Positions 44,940-53,795 of a stretch of DNA of 64,000 bases are shown piece by piece (positions within the stretch are counted from its first letter, which is position 1; the number at the start of each line of letters is the position of its first letter). Below the pieces are notes generated by a model. It searched no databases. It had not been told where the DNA came from and was given only the letters and a program-made list of their open reading frames with translations. This DNA is from Pseudomonas solani (GTDB lineage Bacteria > Pseudomonadota > Gammaproteobacteria > Pseudomonadales > Pseudomonadaceae), in the NCBI RefSeq assembly GCF_026072635.1, contig NZ_AP023081.1:2972501-3036500 (forward strand), written 5' to 3'. The position numbers were made by a program, and so were the translations under genes.

Positions 44940-47348
44940 TCAGAACTGGTAGCTGAGGGTGGCGGTGACGTTGCGCTGCTCGCCGAAGTAGCAGAAGTCC
45001 AGGCTGTAGCAGGAGGCGATGTAGTCCTCGTCCAGCAGGTTGTTGGCGTTCAGGCTGAGGTCCATGCCCTTGAGCCCCACCTTGCCCAGGTCATAGCCCA
45101 CCAGCGCATCGATCAGGGTGTAGGAGGGCACGTGCAGGGTGTTAGCCCTGTCCGCCCAGCTCTGGCCGACGTAGCGCGCACCGAGGCCGGTGCGCAGGCC
45201 GTCCAGGGCGCCGGCGTCGAAGCTGTACTCGCCCCAGATGGAGGCCATGTGGCGCGGCGCCTGGTTCGGCGTGTTGCCCTGGGTGCCGTCCAGCGACTTG
45301 GAGTAGGTGATGTCGGTGAAGGTGTAGCTGGCCAGCACTTTGAGGTTTTTGGTCACCTGGGTGTTGGCTTCCAGTTCCAGGCCCTGGGAGCGCACCTCGC
45401 CCACGGGGGTGTACCAGTCCTGCTGCGGCAGCTTGGAGGCGACGTTCTGCTGGACGATGTGGAACAGCGAGGCGGTGTACAGGCTGTCGCTGCCCACCGG
45501 TTGGAACTTCATCCCGGCTTCCCACTGCGTGCCCTCGGTGGGTTCCAGCGGCTTGCCGGCCTGGTCCGAATAGGCGTTGGGGTTGAAGGACTCGGAATAG
45601 CTGATGTACGGTGCCACGCCGTTGTCGAACAGGTACAGCGCGCCGAGGCGGCCGGTGAACTTGCTGCGGCGCTCGTCCGACTTGCTGCCGGCGGTCAGGT
45701 TCTTGTCCGAGACCTCCACCCAGTCCTCGCGCAGGCCGATGGAGAAGCGCCACTGGTTCAGGTCGATCAGGTCCTGCAGGTAGAGGCCGGTCTGCTCCAG
45801 GCGGCGGTCGTGCTCCACCTGGCCGTAGCCCACCAGCGCATCGTTGCCGTACACCGGGTTGAAGGCGTCGATCGGGGCGAGGGCGGCGGAGCCCCATTCC
45901 ACGTTGGTCTTGCGGTTCTGGTAGTCCAGGCCCATCAGCAGGGTGTGACGCAGGGCGCCGGTGTCGAATTCGGCCTGGACCATGTTGTCGACGATGTAGG
46001 CCTTCAGGTCCTCGGTGGCATCGGTGTAGTAGCGGTTCAGCTCGGTGGGCGAGGCCCAGCCATAGGCGTACGCCTGCTGCATGCTCACGTCGGAGCTGAG
46101 GTAGCGGAAGCTCTGGCGCGCGGTCCAGACGTCGTCGAAGCGATGCTCCAGCTGATAGCCGAACATGCGCTGGGTGCGGTCGAAGGCTTCCAGGCTCGGC
46201 TCGCCGTCGAAGAAGTCACGGCCGATGCGCTGGCCGCTGCGTTGGTAAAGGGTGCCCTCGGCCGGTACGCCGCCGTGGTAGCCGCCGTTCGGGTCGTGCT
46301 GCAGGTAGCTCTGCAGGGTCAGGCTGGTGTCTTCGCTGAAGTCGATGGAGAGGGTCGGCGCGATGGCGTAGCGCTCTTCCTTGATGTGGTCGAACTGGGT
46401 GTCCGACCCCTCGCCCAAGCCCACCACGCGATAGGCGATGCGCTTGTCCTCGTCCAGCGGACCGCTGAAGTCGAAGCCCGCGCCCTTCTGGCCCATGTTG
46501 CCCACGGTGGCCTGCACCTGGTGGTAGTCCTCGTAGAGCGGCTTCTTGCTGGTCAGCGCCACCAGGCCGCCCGGCAGGCTGCGGCCATAGAGCACCGAGG
46601 AGGGGCCCTTGAGCACGTCGATGCGCTCGAGGAAGTACGGGTCCACCTGCAGCGAGCTGTAGGTGCCGCTGTCGCCCATGGTCTTCAGGCCGTCGAGGTA
46701 GACGTTGTCCACGCTGTTGTCGGCGAAGCCGCGCATGACGATGTAGTCGTAGCGGTTCGAGGCGCCCACCTGGCCGGTGAAGATCCCGGGGGTGTAGCGG
46801 ATCGCCTGCTGCACCGTCTTCGAGCCCTGGTCCTCGATCTGCTCGTGAGTCACCACCGAGACGGTCTGCGAGGTTTCCAGCAGCGCCTTGCTGGTCTTGG
46901 TGGCGATCTGGCTGTGGGTGGCCAGGTAGCCCTCTTCGCTGCCCAGCGCGTTACCCAGGGCGAACACCTGGGTGGAGGGCACCTCCAGCGCGCCCTGGGT
47001 CTTCACCTCGCGCAGCACATAGCTGCCATCGCCCAGGCTCTCGGCCTGCAGCGGCGTGCCGCCCAGCAGCTGGCCCAGCGCGCCTTCCACCGACCAGATG
47101 CCGCTCAGGCCGGGGGACTGCAGGCCACGGGTCTGCTCCGGGGTGGCGGAGAGGTTGATCCCGGCCTCACGGGCGAAGCGGTTGAGCACCTCGTCCAGCG
47201 GCCCGGCGGGGATGGCGTAGCTGCGGCTGGCGCTGGCCGTGGCCTCCTCGGCGAAGGCCGGTGCGCCCAGTAGCGGGGCGGCCAGTGCGGCGGAAAGCAG
47301 GGCGCCGCGTACGGCAAGGGCGAGGCGGGAGGCGCGAGGTGCGGTCAT
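44940..47348 (-). CDS. TonB-dependent siderophore receptor with STN signalling domain (FhuA/FiuA/FoxA-like)
   Basis: An outer-membrane iron-siderophore transporter that also signals to FecR. The 802-aa protein has a signal peptide (cleaved near APAFA-EE, about residue 33), an STN domain (about 42-110, AIPAGPLDEVLNRFAREAGINLS), a plug with VMRGFADNSVDNVYLDGLK and GPSSVLYGRSLPGG, and a 22-strand-type barrel ending LSYQF. A close cysteine pair near the C-terminus (ASCYSLDFCYFGEQ) is shared with FhuA-like hydroxamate receptors, which suggests a ferrichrome or ferrioxamine substrate. The ATG at 47348 follows CGGAAG; an upstream TTG is less likely. Genes for its sigma and anti-sigma factors lie upstream. 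Confidence 0.9.
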   Translation of the reverse strand: MTAPRASRLALAVRGALLSAALAAPLLGAPAFAEEATASASRSYAIPAGPLDEVLNRFAREAGINLSATPEQTRGLQSPGLSGIWSVEGALGQLLGGTPLQAESLGDGSYVLREVKTQGALEVPSTQVFALGNALGSEEGYLATHSQIATKTSKALLETSQTVSVVTHEQIEDQGSKTVQQAIRYTPGIFTGQVGASNRYDYIVMRGFADNSVDNVYLDGLKTMGDSGTYSSLQVDPYFLERIDVLKGPSSVLYGRSLPGGLVALTSKKPLYEDYHQVQATVGNMGQKGAGFDFSGPLDEDKRIAYRVVGLGEGSDTQFDHIKEERYAIAPTLSIDFSEDTSLTLQSYLQHDPNGGYHGGVPAEGTLYQRSGQRIGRDFFDGEPSLEAFDRTQRMFGYQLEHRFDDVWTARQSFRYLSSDVSMQQAYAYGWASPTELNRYYTDATEDLKAYIVDNMVQAEFDTGALRHTLLMGLDYQNRKTNVEWGSAALAPIDAFNPVYGNDALVGYGQVEHDRRLEQTGLYLQDLIDLNQWRFSIGLREDWVEVSDKNLTAGSKSDERRSKFTGRLGALYLFDNGVAPYISYSESFNPNAYSDQAGKPLEPTEGTQWEAGMKFQPVGSDSLYTASLFHIVQQNVASKLPQQDWYTPVGEVRSQGLELEANTQVTKNLKVLASYTFTDITYSKSLDGTQGNTPNQAPRHMASIWGEYSFDAGALDGLRTGLGARYVGQSWADRANTLHVPSYTLIDALVGYDLGKVGLKGMDLSLNANNLLDEDYIASCYSLDFCYFGEQRNVTATLSYQF

Positions 47349-47428
47349 GAAGGCTTCCGTGAAAGGCAAAGGTTAATGGGATTCATTCCCTTTGCCGGGC
47401 GTTGCGGAAAAACCCGCCAAAAAAGATT

Positions 47429-48412
47429 TCAGGCCCTGGCCTGTACCGTCACCCACCAGCGGGTGCGGTATTGCACCTCCACCGGCAGCGTGCGGGTCAG
47501 CAGCTCCAGCAGCTTGTCGGTGTCGTCCAGGCGGTACACGCCTGAGAGGCGCAGGTCGGCGATGGCCTCGCTGCATGCCAGGCGGCCGTTGCGGTAGCGC
47601 GAGACTTCGGCGAGGAAGTCGGCCAGGCGCATGCCACGGGTGACGATCAGCCCATCGGCCCAGGCGGCTGCGTCCATGTCCGCTGCTTCCAGCGGGCGCG
47701 CGGCGTATTCGTTGATATCGAAGCGTTGTCCGGCGCGAGCGACCAGGGCGCCGGTGCCGGCCAATGGGGCGATGCTCACGGCACCTTCGGCGACGCTCAG
47801 GCGGGTGGAGGCCTGCTCCTGGCGCACCACGAAGCGGCCACCCAGGCTCTCCAGCAGGCCATGGCGGGTGCGCACGCGCAGGGGGCGGGGGAGGCCCGTC
47901 GTGGCATCAGGGCCGCTGTCAACGAGGATCTCGCCACGGTCCAACAGCAGCAGGCGCTGCTGCTCGTCGAAACGTACATCCACTGCGCTGTCGGTGTTCA
48001 GGTGCAGTTGCGTGCCATCGGCCAGCGCCACGTGGCGGCGTTCACCAACGGCGGTGCCGTAATCGGCGGTCAGGCGCGGCCAGGGCGTCAGGTCGCGGGC
48101 CAGCCACAGCGCGGAACCGCTGACCATGGCTGCCGACAGCAGCTTCAGGGCCTGGCGGCGACGCAGGCGCTGGGCCGAGGTTTCCAGGGTCTCCATCACG
48201 GTGCCGGCGCCGGGCACGGCTTTCAGCGAGCTGGACAGTTCGTCGTCCAGCACCTGCACGCGCTGCCAGGCCTGTTCGTGGTCCTGGTGGGCGGCGCGCC
48301 AGTGCTCGCAGGCGCGCTGCAGCTCGGCATCACCGCTGGCGGAGCGCAAGCGCACCAGCCAGTGGATGGCCTGGCGCACCACCTGCGCATCGGCCTGGGA
48401 TGAGGCGCTCAT
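47429..48412 (-). CDS. FecR-family anti-sigma factor / transmembrane signal transducer
   Basis: The 327-aa protein transmits the substrate-bound receptor signal to its ECF sigma factor. It has a cytoplasmic N-terminal region of the FecR type (AIHWLVRLRSASGDAELQRACEHWRAAHQDHEQAWQRV), a transmembrane segment near residues 91-108 (LKLLSAAMVSGSALWLA) and a periplasmic FecR domain (YGTAVGERRHVALADGTQLHLNTDSAVDV) with a C-terminal STN-contact region. Its ATG overlaps the sigma-factor stop as ATGA, so the two are co-translated. Confidence 0.92.
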   Translation of the reverse strand: MSASSQADAQVVRQAIHWLVRLRSASGDAELQRACEHWRAAHQDHEQAWQRVQVLDDELSSSLKAVPGAGTVMETLETSAQRLRRRQALKLLSAAMVSGSALWLARDLTPWPRLTADYGTAVGERRHVALADGTQLHLNTDSAVDVRFDEQQRLLLLDRGEILVDSGPDATTGLPRPLRVRTRHGLLESLGGRFVVRQEQASTRLSVAEGAVSIAPLAGTGALVARAGQRFDINEYAARPLEAADMDAAAWADGLIVTRGMRLADFLAEVSRYRNGRLACSEAIADLRLSGVYRLDDTDKLLELLTRTLPVEVQYRTRWWVTVQARA

Positions 48413-48909
48413 TCGGCGAAGCGCAGCTGGTAGCAATGGAACAGGGCGTCGGCGACATGGCGCTCCACCGAACGCAGGGAGATGCCCATGCGCTCGGCCA
48501 CCTGCACATGGGTCAGCCCCTCGCACTGGGCCAACAGGAAGGCGGTGCGCACCTTCGGCTTCAGGCCATCGAGCATGCGCGCGATGCGTTCCAGCAACTC
48601 GAGGATCTGCTCGCGTTCCTCCAGGCTCGGCGTCTGCGCCTCCGGCAGGTGGGCGAGGGATTCCAGGTAGGCCCGCTCCAGTTCCTCGCGGCGCCAGTGG
48701 TCGATCACCAGCCCCCGCGCGACGGTGCGCAGGAAGGCGCGCGGCGTGGCGATCTCCAGCTGCTCGCGGCGGGCGAGCAGGCGCAGGAAGGTGTCCTGGG
48801 CCAGGTCGGCGGCATCGGCGGCGTTGCCGAGGCGGCCGCGCAGCCAGTTCTTCAGCCAGCCGTGATGGTCGCTGTAGAGGCGTTGCACACTGAGATGGGG
48901 AGACGACAT
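48409..48909 (-). CDS. FecI-family ECF sigma factor
   Basis: A 166-aa iron-starvation sigma factor. Region 2 is seen in DAADLAQDTFLRLLARREQ and region 4 as a helix-turn-helix (LTHVQVAERMGISLRSVERHVADAL). The ATG at 48909 follows GGTGACCCC; a longer reading frame would run through the Fur-box-like site and was rejected. It should direct transcription of the downstream receptor and perhaps the PepSY gene. Promoter recognition is inferred. Confidence 0.92.
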   Translation of the reverse strand: MSSPHLSVQRLYSDHHGWLKNWLRGRLGNAADAADLAQDTFLRLLARREQLEIATPRAFLRTVARGLVIDHWRREELERAYLESLAHLPEAQTPSLEEREQILELLERIARMLDGLKPKVRTAFLLAQCEGLTHVQVAERMGISLRSVERHVADALFHCYQLRFAE

Positions 48910-48936
48910 GGGGTCACCGAAGAATCGGTAGCAAAT

Positions 48937-48955
48937 GAAAATTAATCGCATTTTC
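48937..48955. promoter_or_regulatory. Fur-box-like site upstream of the ECF sigma gene
   Basis: GAAAATTAATCGCATTTTC matches the 19-bp Fur consensus at 12 positions by my count and has matching GAAAAT/ATTTTC arms. It lies 27 nt upstream of the sigma-factor ATG, a usual place for iron repression of FecI-type genes. Confidence 0.6.
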
Positions 48956-48992
48956 TTGATGCGCGAAGGGATTTGCAACGTTGGCGTGCAGG

Positions 48993-49028
48993 AAAAGGGC
49001 GGCCGGTCATGTCGAACCGTCCGCCCTT
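48993..49028 (-). terminator. Terminator of the cobGHIJ operon
   Basis: On minus, AAGGGCGGACGG...CCGGCCGCCCTT (one mismatch) is followed by TTCC. It lies about 30 nt past the cobJ stop and separates the cob operon from the sigma-factor gene. Confidence 0.8.
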
Positions 49029-49059
49029 GCTTCGCGTCCTGCCAGGTGCTGGTGCCGCC

Positions 49060-50715
49060 TCAGCGATACCAGCGCGGGGTGTACACCCAGTCCTGGCCGT
49101 CGGGGCGGGGAATGCGCCGGGTCAGTGACGAACCGATGATCACCAGGGTGCGCATGTCCACCTGTTCCGGGCGCAGCTCGCCGAGGCTGGTGAGCGTCAG
49201 CGCCTCGGCCGGGCGGCCGATGTCGCGGCCCAGGACGACCACGGTTTCCGGGCGGCGGTGGCGGGCGACGATTTCCAGCGCGCGGGCCAGCTGCCAGGGG
49301 CGGGCCTTGGAAATGGGGTTGTAGAAGGCCATGGCCAGGTCGGCGGCGCCGGCGTGGTCGAGGCGCTGCTCGATCACCTCCCAGGGCTTGAGGTTGTCCG
49401 AGAGCGAGATCAGGCAGAAGTCGTGGCCCAGGGGCGCACCGGCCTTGGCGGCAGTGGCCAGGGCGGCGGAGACGCCGGGGAACACCTGCAGCTCCACCCG
49501 TTGCCAGTGCGGGTCGCGGTTGTCGTCCAGGGCTTCGAGCACGGCGGCGGCCATGGCGAACACCCCAGGATCACCCGAGGACACCACCACCACCCGGCGC
49601 CCGCTGGCCGCCAGCTCGAAGGCGTGGCGGGCGCGTTGCAGCTCCTCGCGGTTGTCGGTGCAGTGCAGCACCTGCTCCGGGCGGAAGGGCCCGGCCATGC
49701 GGATGTAGGTCTCGTAGCCCAGCAGGTCCTCGGCCTCGTCCAGGGCGCGACGCGTGGCCGGGACCATGAACTCTGCGGCGCCCGGGCCCAGGCCTACCAC
49801 CGTCAGGCGGCCACGGCGCTGGCCGATGCGCTCCACATCCAGCGGCCGCTCCGCGCGGTACAGGCGGATGCCGGAAAGGTGCTGGTGCAGGGGCGGCAGT
49901 GCCTGTTCGTTGACCACGAAGCGCAATGGCACGCCGAGTTCGTCGGCGCAGGCGGCCAGCGTGGCGTCGGTCATGCGTTCGGGGGCGGCCAGCAGGCAGG
50001 CGAGGGCGCCGCTGGCCAGCCCGGCGGTTGCCAGGGCCTGGCGCACGGCACCGGCGTCCGCTGCCTCGTCGAGGCGCGCAGCCACCACGCGGGGGTGGAT
50101 CAGCAGCTCGTCAGCGGCATCGGGACGTTGCTCGGCAGTGATGTGGATAACCCGCTGCGCCTGCTCCGCCAGGGGCAGGTTGGCGCTCTCCAGCCAGGGC
50201 GCCTCGCCCTCGACGCGGACGGGCTCGCCACCCAGCAGGTCGGAGACGAAGCGCTTGCCCTGCTCGATATCGGCCAGGGCATAGCCCGGCGGCGGCTCCA
50301 GCAGGCAGGTGCCGAAACGCAGTTCGCCGCTGGTGGTGATGGCCGGGGCCACCTCCAGTTGCGCGGCGATCTCGCGGGCCATGCGGTTGACCCCGCCGAG
50401 CCCGCCCAGCAGCGGCACCACCGCGCTGCCGTCCTCGGCCACGGCCAGCACCGGCGGCTCGGCGCCCTTGCTGGCCAGTTGCGAAGCGAGGCTGCGGATA
50501 AGGATGCCGGCGGCGCACAGGGCGATGATCGGCCTGTCGTCGCGGTAGAGCCCGCGCAGGGTCTCGCCGAATTCGGCGCAGGTTTCGTCGGCGCCTGCCA
50601 CGCGCCCGGCCAGGCCGAGCACGCGGGCCTGTGGATAAAGCGCCTGGATGCGCCGGGCGACGGGCAGGCCGCCCTGGCCGAGCAGCAGGATGGCCGGGGC
50701 CTTGCGTGCGTCCAT
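49060..50715 (-). CDS. cobJ: CbiG-CobJ fusion: cobalt-precorrin-5A hydrolase / precorrin-3B C17-methyltransferase
   Basis: A 551-aa two-domain protein of corrin synthesis. Residues 1 to about 295 are CbiG-like (LCAAGILIRSLASQL near 65-80, GGLGGVNRMAREIA near 104-117, and a C-terminal LASGALACLLAAPERMTDATLA block). Residues from about 302 form a CobJ tetrapyrrole methyltransferase (LTVVGLGPGAAEFMVPATRRAL; VVVVSSGDPGVFAMA; VFPGVSAALATAAKAGAPLGHDF). CobJ makes the ring contraction and C17 methylation of precorrin-3B. The ATG overlaps the cobI stop as TGATG. The CbiG part comes from the anaerobic route but is commonly fused to CobJ in pseudomonads. Confidence 0.93.
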   Translation of the reverse strand: MDARKAPAILLLGQGGLPVARRIQALYPQARVLGLAGRVAGADETCAEFGETLRGLYRDDRPIIALCAAGILIRSLASQLASKGAEPPVLAVAEDGSAVVPLLGGLGGVNRMAREIAAQLEVAPAITTSGELRFGTCLLEPPPGYALADIEQGKRFVSDLLGGEPVRVEGEAPWLESANLPLAEQAQRVIHITAEQRPDAADELLIHPRVVAARLDEAADAGAVRQALATAGLASGALACLLAAPERMTDATLAACADELGVPLRFVVNEQALPPLHQHLSGIRLYRAERPLDVERIGQRRGRLTVVGLGPGAAEFMVPATRRALDEAEDLLGYETYIRMAGPFRPEQVLHCTDNREELQRARHAFELAASGRRVVVVSSGDPGVFAMAAAVLEALDDNRDPHWQRVELQVFPGVSAALATAAKAGAPLGHDFCLISLSDNLKPWEVIEQRLDHAGAADLAMAFYNPISKARPWQLARALEIVARHRRPETVVVLGRDIGRPAEALTLTSLGELRPEQVDMRTLVIIGSSLTRRIPRPDGQDWVYTPRWYR

Positions 50716-51476
50716 CACCCTCTCCACTTCTGGCCGGGGACCAGGATCATGGAGAAGTAGGGCGAGGCCATCGGGTCCACCTCGTGCAGCGGCAGGATGC
50801 GCTGGTTGCCCATGGTGGCGCGCTCCACGTAATGGGCGCGGCCATCCAGGCCCAGCTCGCCGAGCACCCGGCGCACCTTGTCGAAGTTGCGGCCGAGCTT
50901 CATCACCACTGCCGCCTCGGCGTCCGCCAGGCGCGCCTTCAGCTCCGCTTCCGGCAGCACGCCGGAGAGCACCGAAAGGCTCTGGTTGCGGTACACCAGC
51001 GGCACGCCGAGCACCGCGGCGCTGCCCAGCATGGAGCACACGCCCGGCACCACTTCGGCCTCGTAGCGCTCGGCCAGGCGGTCGTGCAGGTACATGTAGG
51101 AGCCGTAGAAGAACGGGTCGCCCTCGCAGATCACCGCCACGTCGCGGCCGGCGTCCAGGTGCTGGGCCACCTGCTGGGCGGCGGTGTCGTAGAAGTCGCT
51201 GATCACATCCTCGTAGGAGAGCGGCGGCTCCAGCTTTTCGGTGGTCACCGGGTAGACCAGGGGCATGCGCAGCTGCGACTCCACCAGGTGCTGCTCGATG
51301 ATGCCGAAGGCATTGCCGCCCTGGCCCAGGTTGGCCTTCGCCTTGGCCACGAAGTAGCCGACTACTGGGGCCGACTGCAGCAGGCGCAGGGCCTTGAGGG
51401 TGATGAGTTCGGGGTCGCCGGGGCCCACGCCCAGGCCGATCAGCCGGCCTTTGCCGGAATGTTCCTGCGCACCCAT
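50715..51476 (-). CDS. cobI: Precorrin-2 C20-methyltransferase
   Basis: CobI methylates precorrin-2 at C20 to precorrin-3A. The 253-aa protein has the methyltransferase P-loop LIGLGVGPGDPELITLKALRLL near residue 13, VICEGDPFFYGSYMYLHDRL and VVPGVCSMLGSAAVLGVPL. The ATG at 51476 overlaps the last codon of cobH; longer in-frame starts lie inside cobH. Confidence 0.95.
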   Translation of the reverse strand: MGAQEHSGKGRLIGLGVGPGDPELITLKALRLLQSAPVVGYFVAKAKANLGQGGNAFGIIEQHLVESQLRMPLVYPVTTEKLEPPLSYEDVISDFYDTAAQQVAQHLDAGRDVAVICEGDPFFYGSYMYLHDRLAERYEAEVVPGVCSMLGSAAVLGVPLVYRNQSLSVLSGVLPEAELKARLADAEAAVVMKLGRNFDKVRRVLGELGLDGRAHYVERATMGNQRILPLHEVDPMASPYFSMILVPGQKWRG

Positions 51477-52102
51477 CACTCCACCTCCGTGGCCAGGGCG
51501 TTGATCGCCGCCGCCGCCATGGCGCTGCCGCCACGACGACCACGCACGATCACGTAGGGCACGCCACGGCTGTCGGCGGCGAGCATGTCCTTGGATTCCG
51601 CCGCACCGACGAAGCCCACCGGGAAGCCGAGGATCAGCGCCGGCTTCGGCGCGCCGGCATCGAGCATCTCCAGCAGGTAGAAGAGCGCGGTGGGTGCGTT
51701 GCCGATCACCACCACGCTGCCTTCCAGGTGTTCGCGCCAATGCTCCAGTGCCACCGCCGAACGGGTATTGCCCAGCTCGCGGGCCAGCTCCGGCACGCCG
51801 GCATCGTTGAGGGTGCAGATGACCTTGTTGTCCGCCGGCAGGCGCGCGCGGGTCACGCCCTCGGCCACCATGCGTGCATCACAGAGAATCGGCGCGCCAG
51901 CGGCGATGGCGGCGCGGCCGGCGGCTCCGGCACCGGGGGAGAAGCGCAGGTCCTGCACCACGTCGACCATGCCGCAGGCGTGGATCACGCGCACGGCGAG
52001 CTTCTCCAGGTCCGGCGGGATGGCGGAGAGGTCCGCCTCGGCGCGGATGATGGAGAAGGAGTGGCGATAGATCTCCTGACCATCGCGGATGTAATCGATC
52101 AT
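51476..52102 (-). CDS. cobH: Precorrin-8X methylmutase
   Basis: CobH moves a methyl group from C11 to C12 to give hydrogenobyrinate. The 208-aa protein has the catalytic histidine His41 in RVIHACGMVDVV and the conserved GNAPTALFYLLEMLD and GFPVGFVGAAESKD blocks. It overlaps the cobG stop by 4 nt and the cobI start by 1 nt, so the four minus-strand genes are tightly coupled. Confidence 0.97.
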   Translation of the reverse strand: MIDYIRDGQEIYRHSFSIIRAEADLSAIPPDLEKLAVRVIHACGMVDVVQDLRFSPGAGAAGRAAIAAGAPILCDARMVAEGVTRARLPADNKVICTLNDAGVPELARELGNTRSAVALEHWREHLEGSVVVIGNAPTALFYLLEMLDAGAPKPALILGFPVGFVGAAESKDMLAADSRGVPYVIVRGRRGGSAMAAAAINALATEVE

Positions 52103-53439
52103 TCGGTGGAGCTCCAGCTGTCAGGCGTGGCGGCCAGCCAGGCGGCCGCCGCGTGTATGTCCAGGTCGCGCGCCAGCGGGCGGCCGAAGCCACCGGCGCC
52201 GTCGTCGCGTCGATAGAGGTCGTAATGGCCGTCGCCCGTGGCCAGCAGGGTCAGCGGCGCCACGTTGGCGGCGGCGCAGGAGCGCGGGCAGCCGCACAGG
52301 TGCACCTGGGCACCGTCGGGCAGCACGGCGGCCAGGGTCAGGGCGTCGGCCTTGGTGTCGGCCAGGCCCTTGGCGCAACCGGCGGAACCGGTGCAGGCCT
52401 GGATGCGCGCCAGGGGCGCGTCGATATCGGTGCACAGGCCCAGGGCCGTGAGCTCGGCCAGCAGCGGGGCGGTTTCCTGCCCCGGTACGTTGGGCAGCAG
52501 CACCGATTGCCAGGGGGTCATATGCAGGCTGCCGTCGCCGTGGCGCTGGGCCAGTTCGGCGAGGGTCAGCAACTGGCTGGCCTGCAGGCGCCCCAGGGGC
52601 GGGATGGCGCCCACCAGGTACAGGCCGGCCTGCAGTTGCGGCAGCACGCCAACGGGGCGCAGGTCGCTGGCAGCGCGGCGCCAGTTGCCGGCTTCATGCA
52701 ACGGGAAGGGCAGGCGCTGGCGCAGTTCGGCCAGCAAACGCTCGGCGCCGAGGCTGCCGAGCAGGTCGCGCATGCGGGCCTGCTGCGGCGTGGCCAGTTC
52801 GAGGAAGAGGTCCAGCAGCGCCTCCACCAGGGCCGGCACCCGGGCGCCGGGTACCGCCGCCAGGGCAGGGGCGTCGCCGGTTTCGCGGGGCGGGCAGCCG
52901 GCCAGGCCGAAGGCGAACAGGCCGTCCTTGCCGGGCTCCATGGCGGCCAGCCAGATGTCGTTGGGGTGGTCGAGCATCGCCAGGGCTTCGCCGCCGTCCA
53001 GCAGCAGGGCGAACTTGGGCGAAAGCACGTGGAAGCGCGGGTTGTCTTCCAGCAGGGCCAGCAGGCGCGCGGCCAGGGGACGGATGTCCTGGAGCGCCTG
53101 CGGGTCGAGCCCGGCGGCGGGGCTGACCATCAGGTTGCGCACATCGTCCGCGCCCGGCGTGGCGGCGCCCAGGCCGATGGCCAGCAGCTCGGCGATCAGC
53201 GCCTGTTCGTTGCCCGGGGTCACACCACGGATCTGCAGGTTGGCGCGGTTGGTGGCTTCCAGCACGCCGCCGGAATGGCCATGGGCGGCGATCGACAGGG
53301 CTTCGGCCGTGCCGGCCTGCAGGCGACCGCAGGGCAGCTTGATGCGGCAGATTCCGCCATCCTTCGCCGGGACGATACGCAGCAACCCCGGGCAGGCCGA
53401 GGGGCGGACGGATGGAGCGCTGGAGGGAGCCTGTTTCAC
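52099..53439 (-). CDS. cobG: Precorrin-3B synthase CobG
   Basis: CobG is the oxygen-dependent monooxygenase that marks the aerobic corrin pathway. The protein belongs to the sirohaem/[4Fe-4S] sulfite-reductase family: ferredoxin-like half-domains (GLLRIVPAKDGGICRIKLPCG near the start, repeated near GVLPQLQAGLYLVGAI) and the cluster cysteines CTGSAGC and CGCPRSC near residues 355 and 390. I chose GTG 53439, which has GGTGA five nt upstream and lies beyond the riboswitch platform, giving 446 aa. GTG 53448 or 53526 would add 3 or 29 residues. First gene after the cobalamin riboswitch. Confidence 0.9.
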   Translation of the reverse strand: MKQAPSSAPSVRPSACPGLLRIVPAKDGGICRIKLPCGRLQAGTAEALSIAAHGHSGGVLEATNRANLQIRGVTPGNEQALIAELLAIGLGAATPGADDVRNLMVSPAAGLDPQALQDIRPLAARLLALLEDNPRFHVLSPKFALLLDGGEALAMLDHPNDIWLAAMEPGKDGLFAFGLAGCPPRETGDAPALAAVPGARVPALVEALLDLFLELATPQQARMRDLLGSLGAERLLAELRQRLPFPLHEAGNWRRAASDLRPVGVLPQLQAGLYLVGAIPPLGRLQASQLLTLAELAQRHGDGSLHMTPWQSVLLPNVPGQETAPLLAELTALGLCTDIDAPLARIQACTGSAGCAKGLADTKADALTLAAVLPDGAQVHLCGCPRSCAAANVAPLTLLATGDGHYDLYRRDDGAGGFGRPLARDLDIHAAAAWLAATPDSWSSTE

Positions 53440-53472
53440 CGTGGTCACCGGGTCAGTTGCCGCGGCGACCGT

Positions 53473-53490
53473 GTTCCCCGCACGGGGAAC
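53473..53490 (-). promoter_or_regulatory. Hairpin in the riboswitch expression platform
   Basis: GTTCCCCG-tg-CGGGGAAC, a perfect 8-bp stem between the aptamer and the cobG start. With no T-tract, it may act on translation or be part of an alternative fold. Confidence 0.5.
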
Positions 53491-53541
53491 CCTGGCACCG
53501 AGACACCCCGCTCGATGCGTGCACACGCGACTGGTGTCACC

Positions 53542-53700
53542 GGCAGGTCTCCTGGCTGGCAGGTCAGTGTCCGTCGCGGCCTTCCCGGTTTCCCAGTGGC
53601 ACGGATCGCGAGAACTCGCTGCATACAGTTGCGGGGGCAGCCACGGCTTGGACCGTGTTCCCTCTTAGGCCGGGCGCAGTGGGCGCTCCGGCAACCGGTG
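53542..53700 (-). promoter_or_regulatory. Cobalamin riboswitch (B12 aptamer) of the cobG operon
   Basis: On the minus strand the conserved pieces occur in order: GGTTGCC near the 5' end, GAGGGAACACGGT, CTGCCCCCGCAACTGTA (the B12-box side, 53624-53640), CCACTGGGAAACCGGGAAGG, and GCCAGGAGACCTGCC at the 3' end. High cobalamin should reduce expression of cobG-cobH-cobI-cobJ. The divergent cobL side shows no second aptamer. Confidence 0.95.
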
Positions 53701-53708
53701 AAGGGCGC

Positions 53709-53714
53709 TATTAT
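53709..53714. promoter_or_regulatory. A+T island in the divergent cobG/cobL promoter region
   Basis: TATTAT on plus (CATAAT-like on minus) is the only AT-rich hexamer in the roughly 95 nt between the riboswitch 5' end and cobL. It could serve as -10 in either direction; neither has a clear -35. Confidence 0.35.
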
Positions 53715-53795
53715 GCCCGCTTTGCGCGGCTGTGGGATGCGGCTGGTTGTCGGATGCCCAACGGACGCGGCACGGTCGGATACGAGGAAAAACGC

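Noticed and set aside
53701..53795. A second cobalamin riboswitch for cobL
   Set aside because: The conserved B12-aptamer pieces all read in the minus direction; none is repeated on plus.
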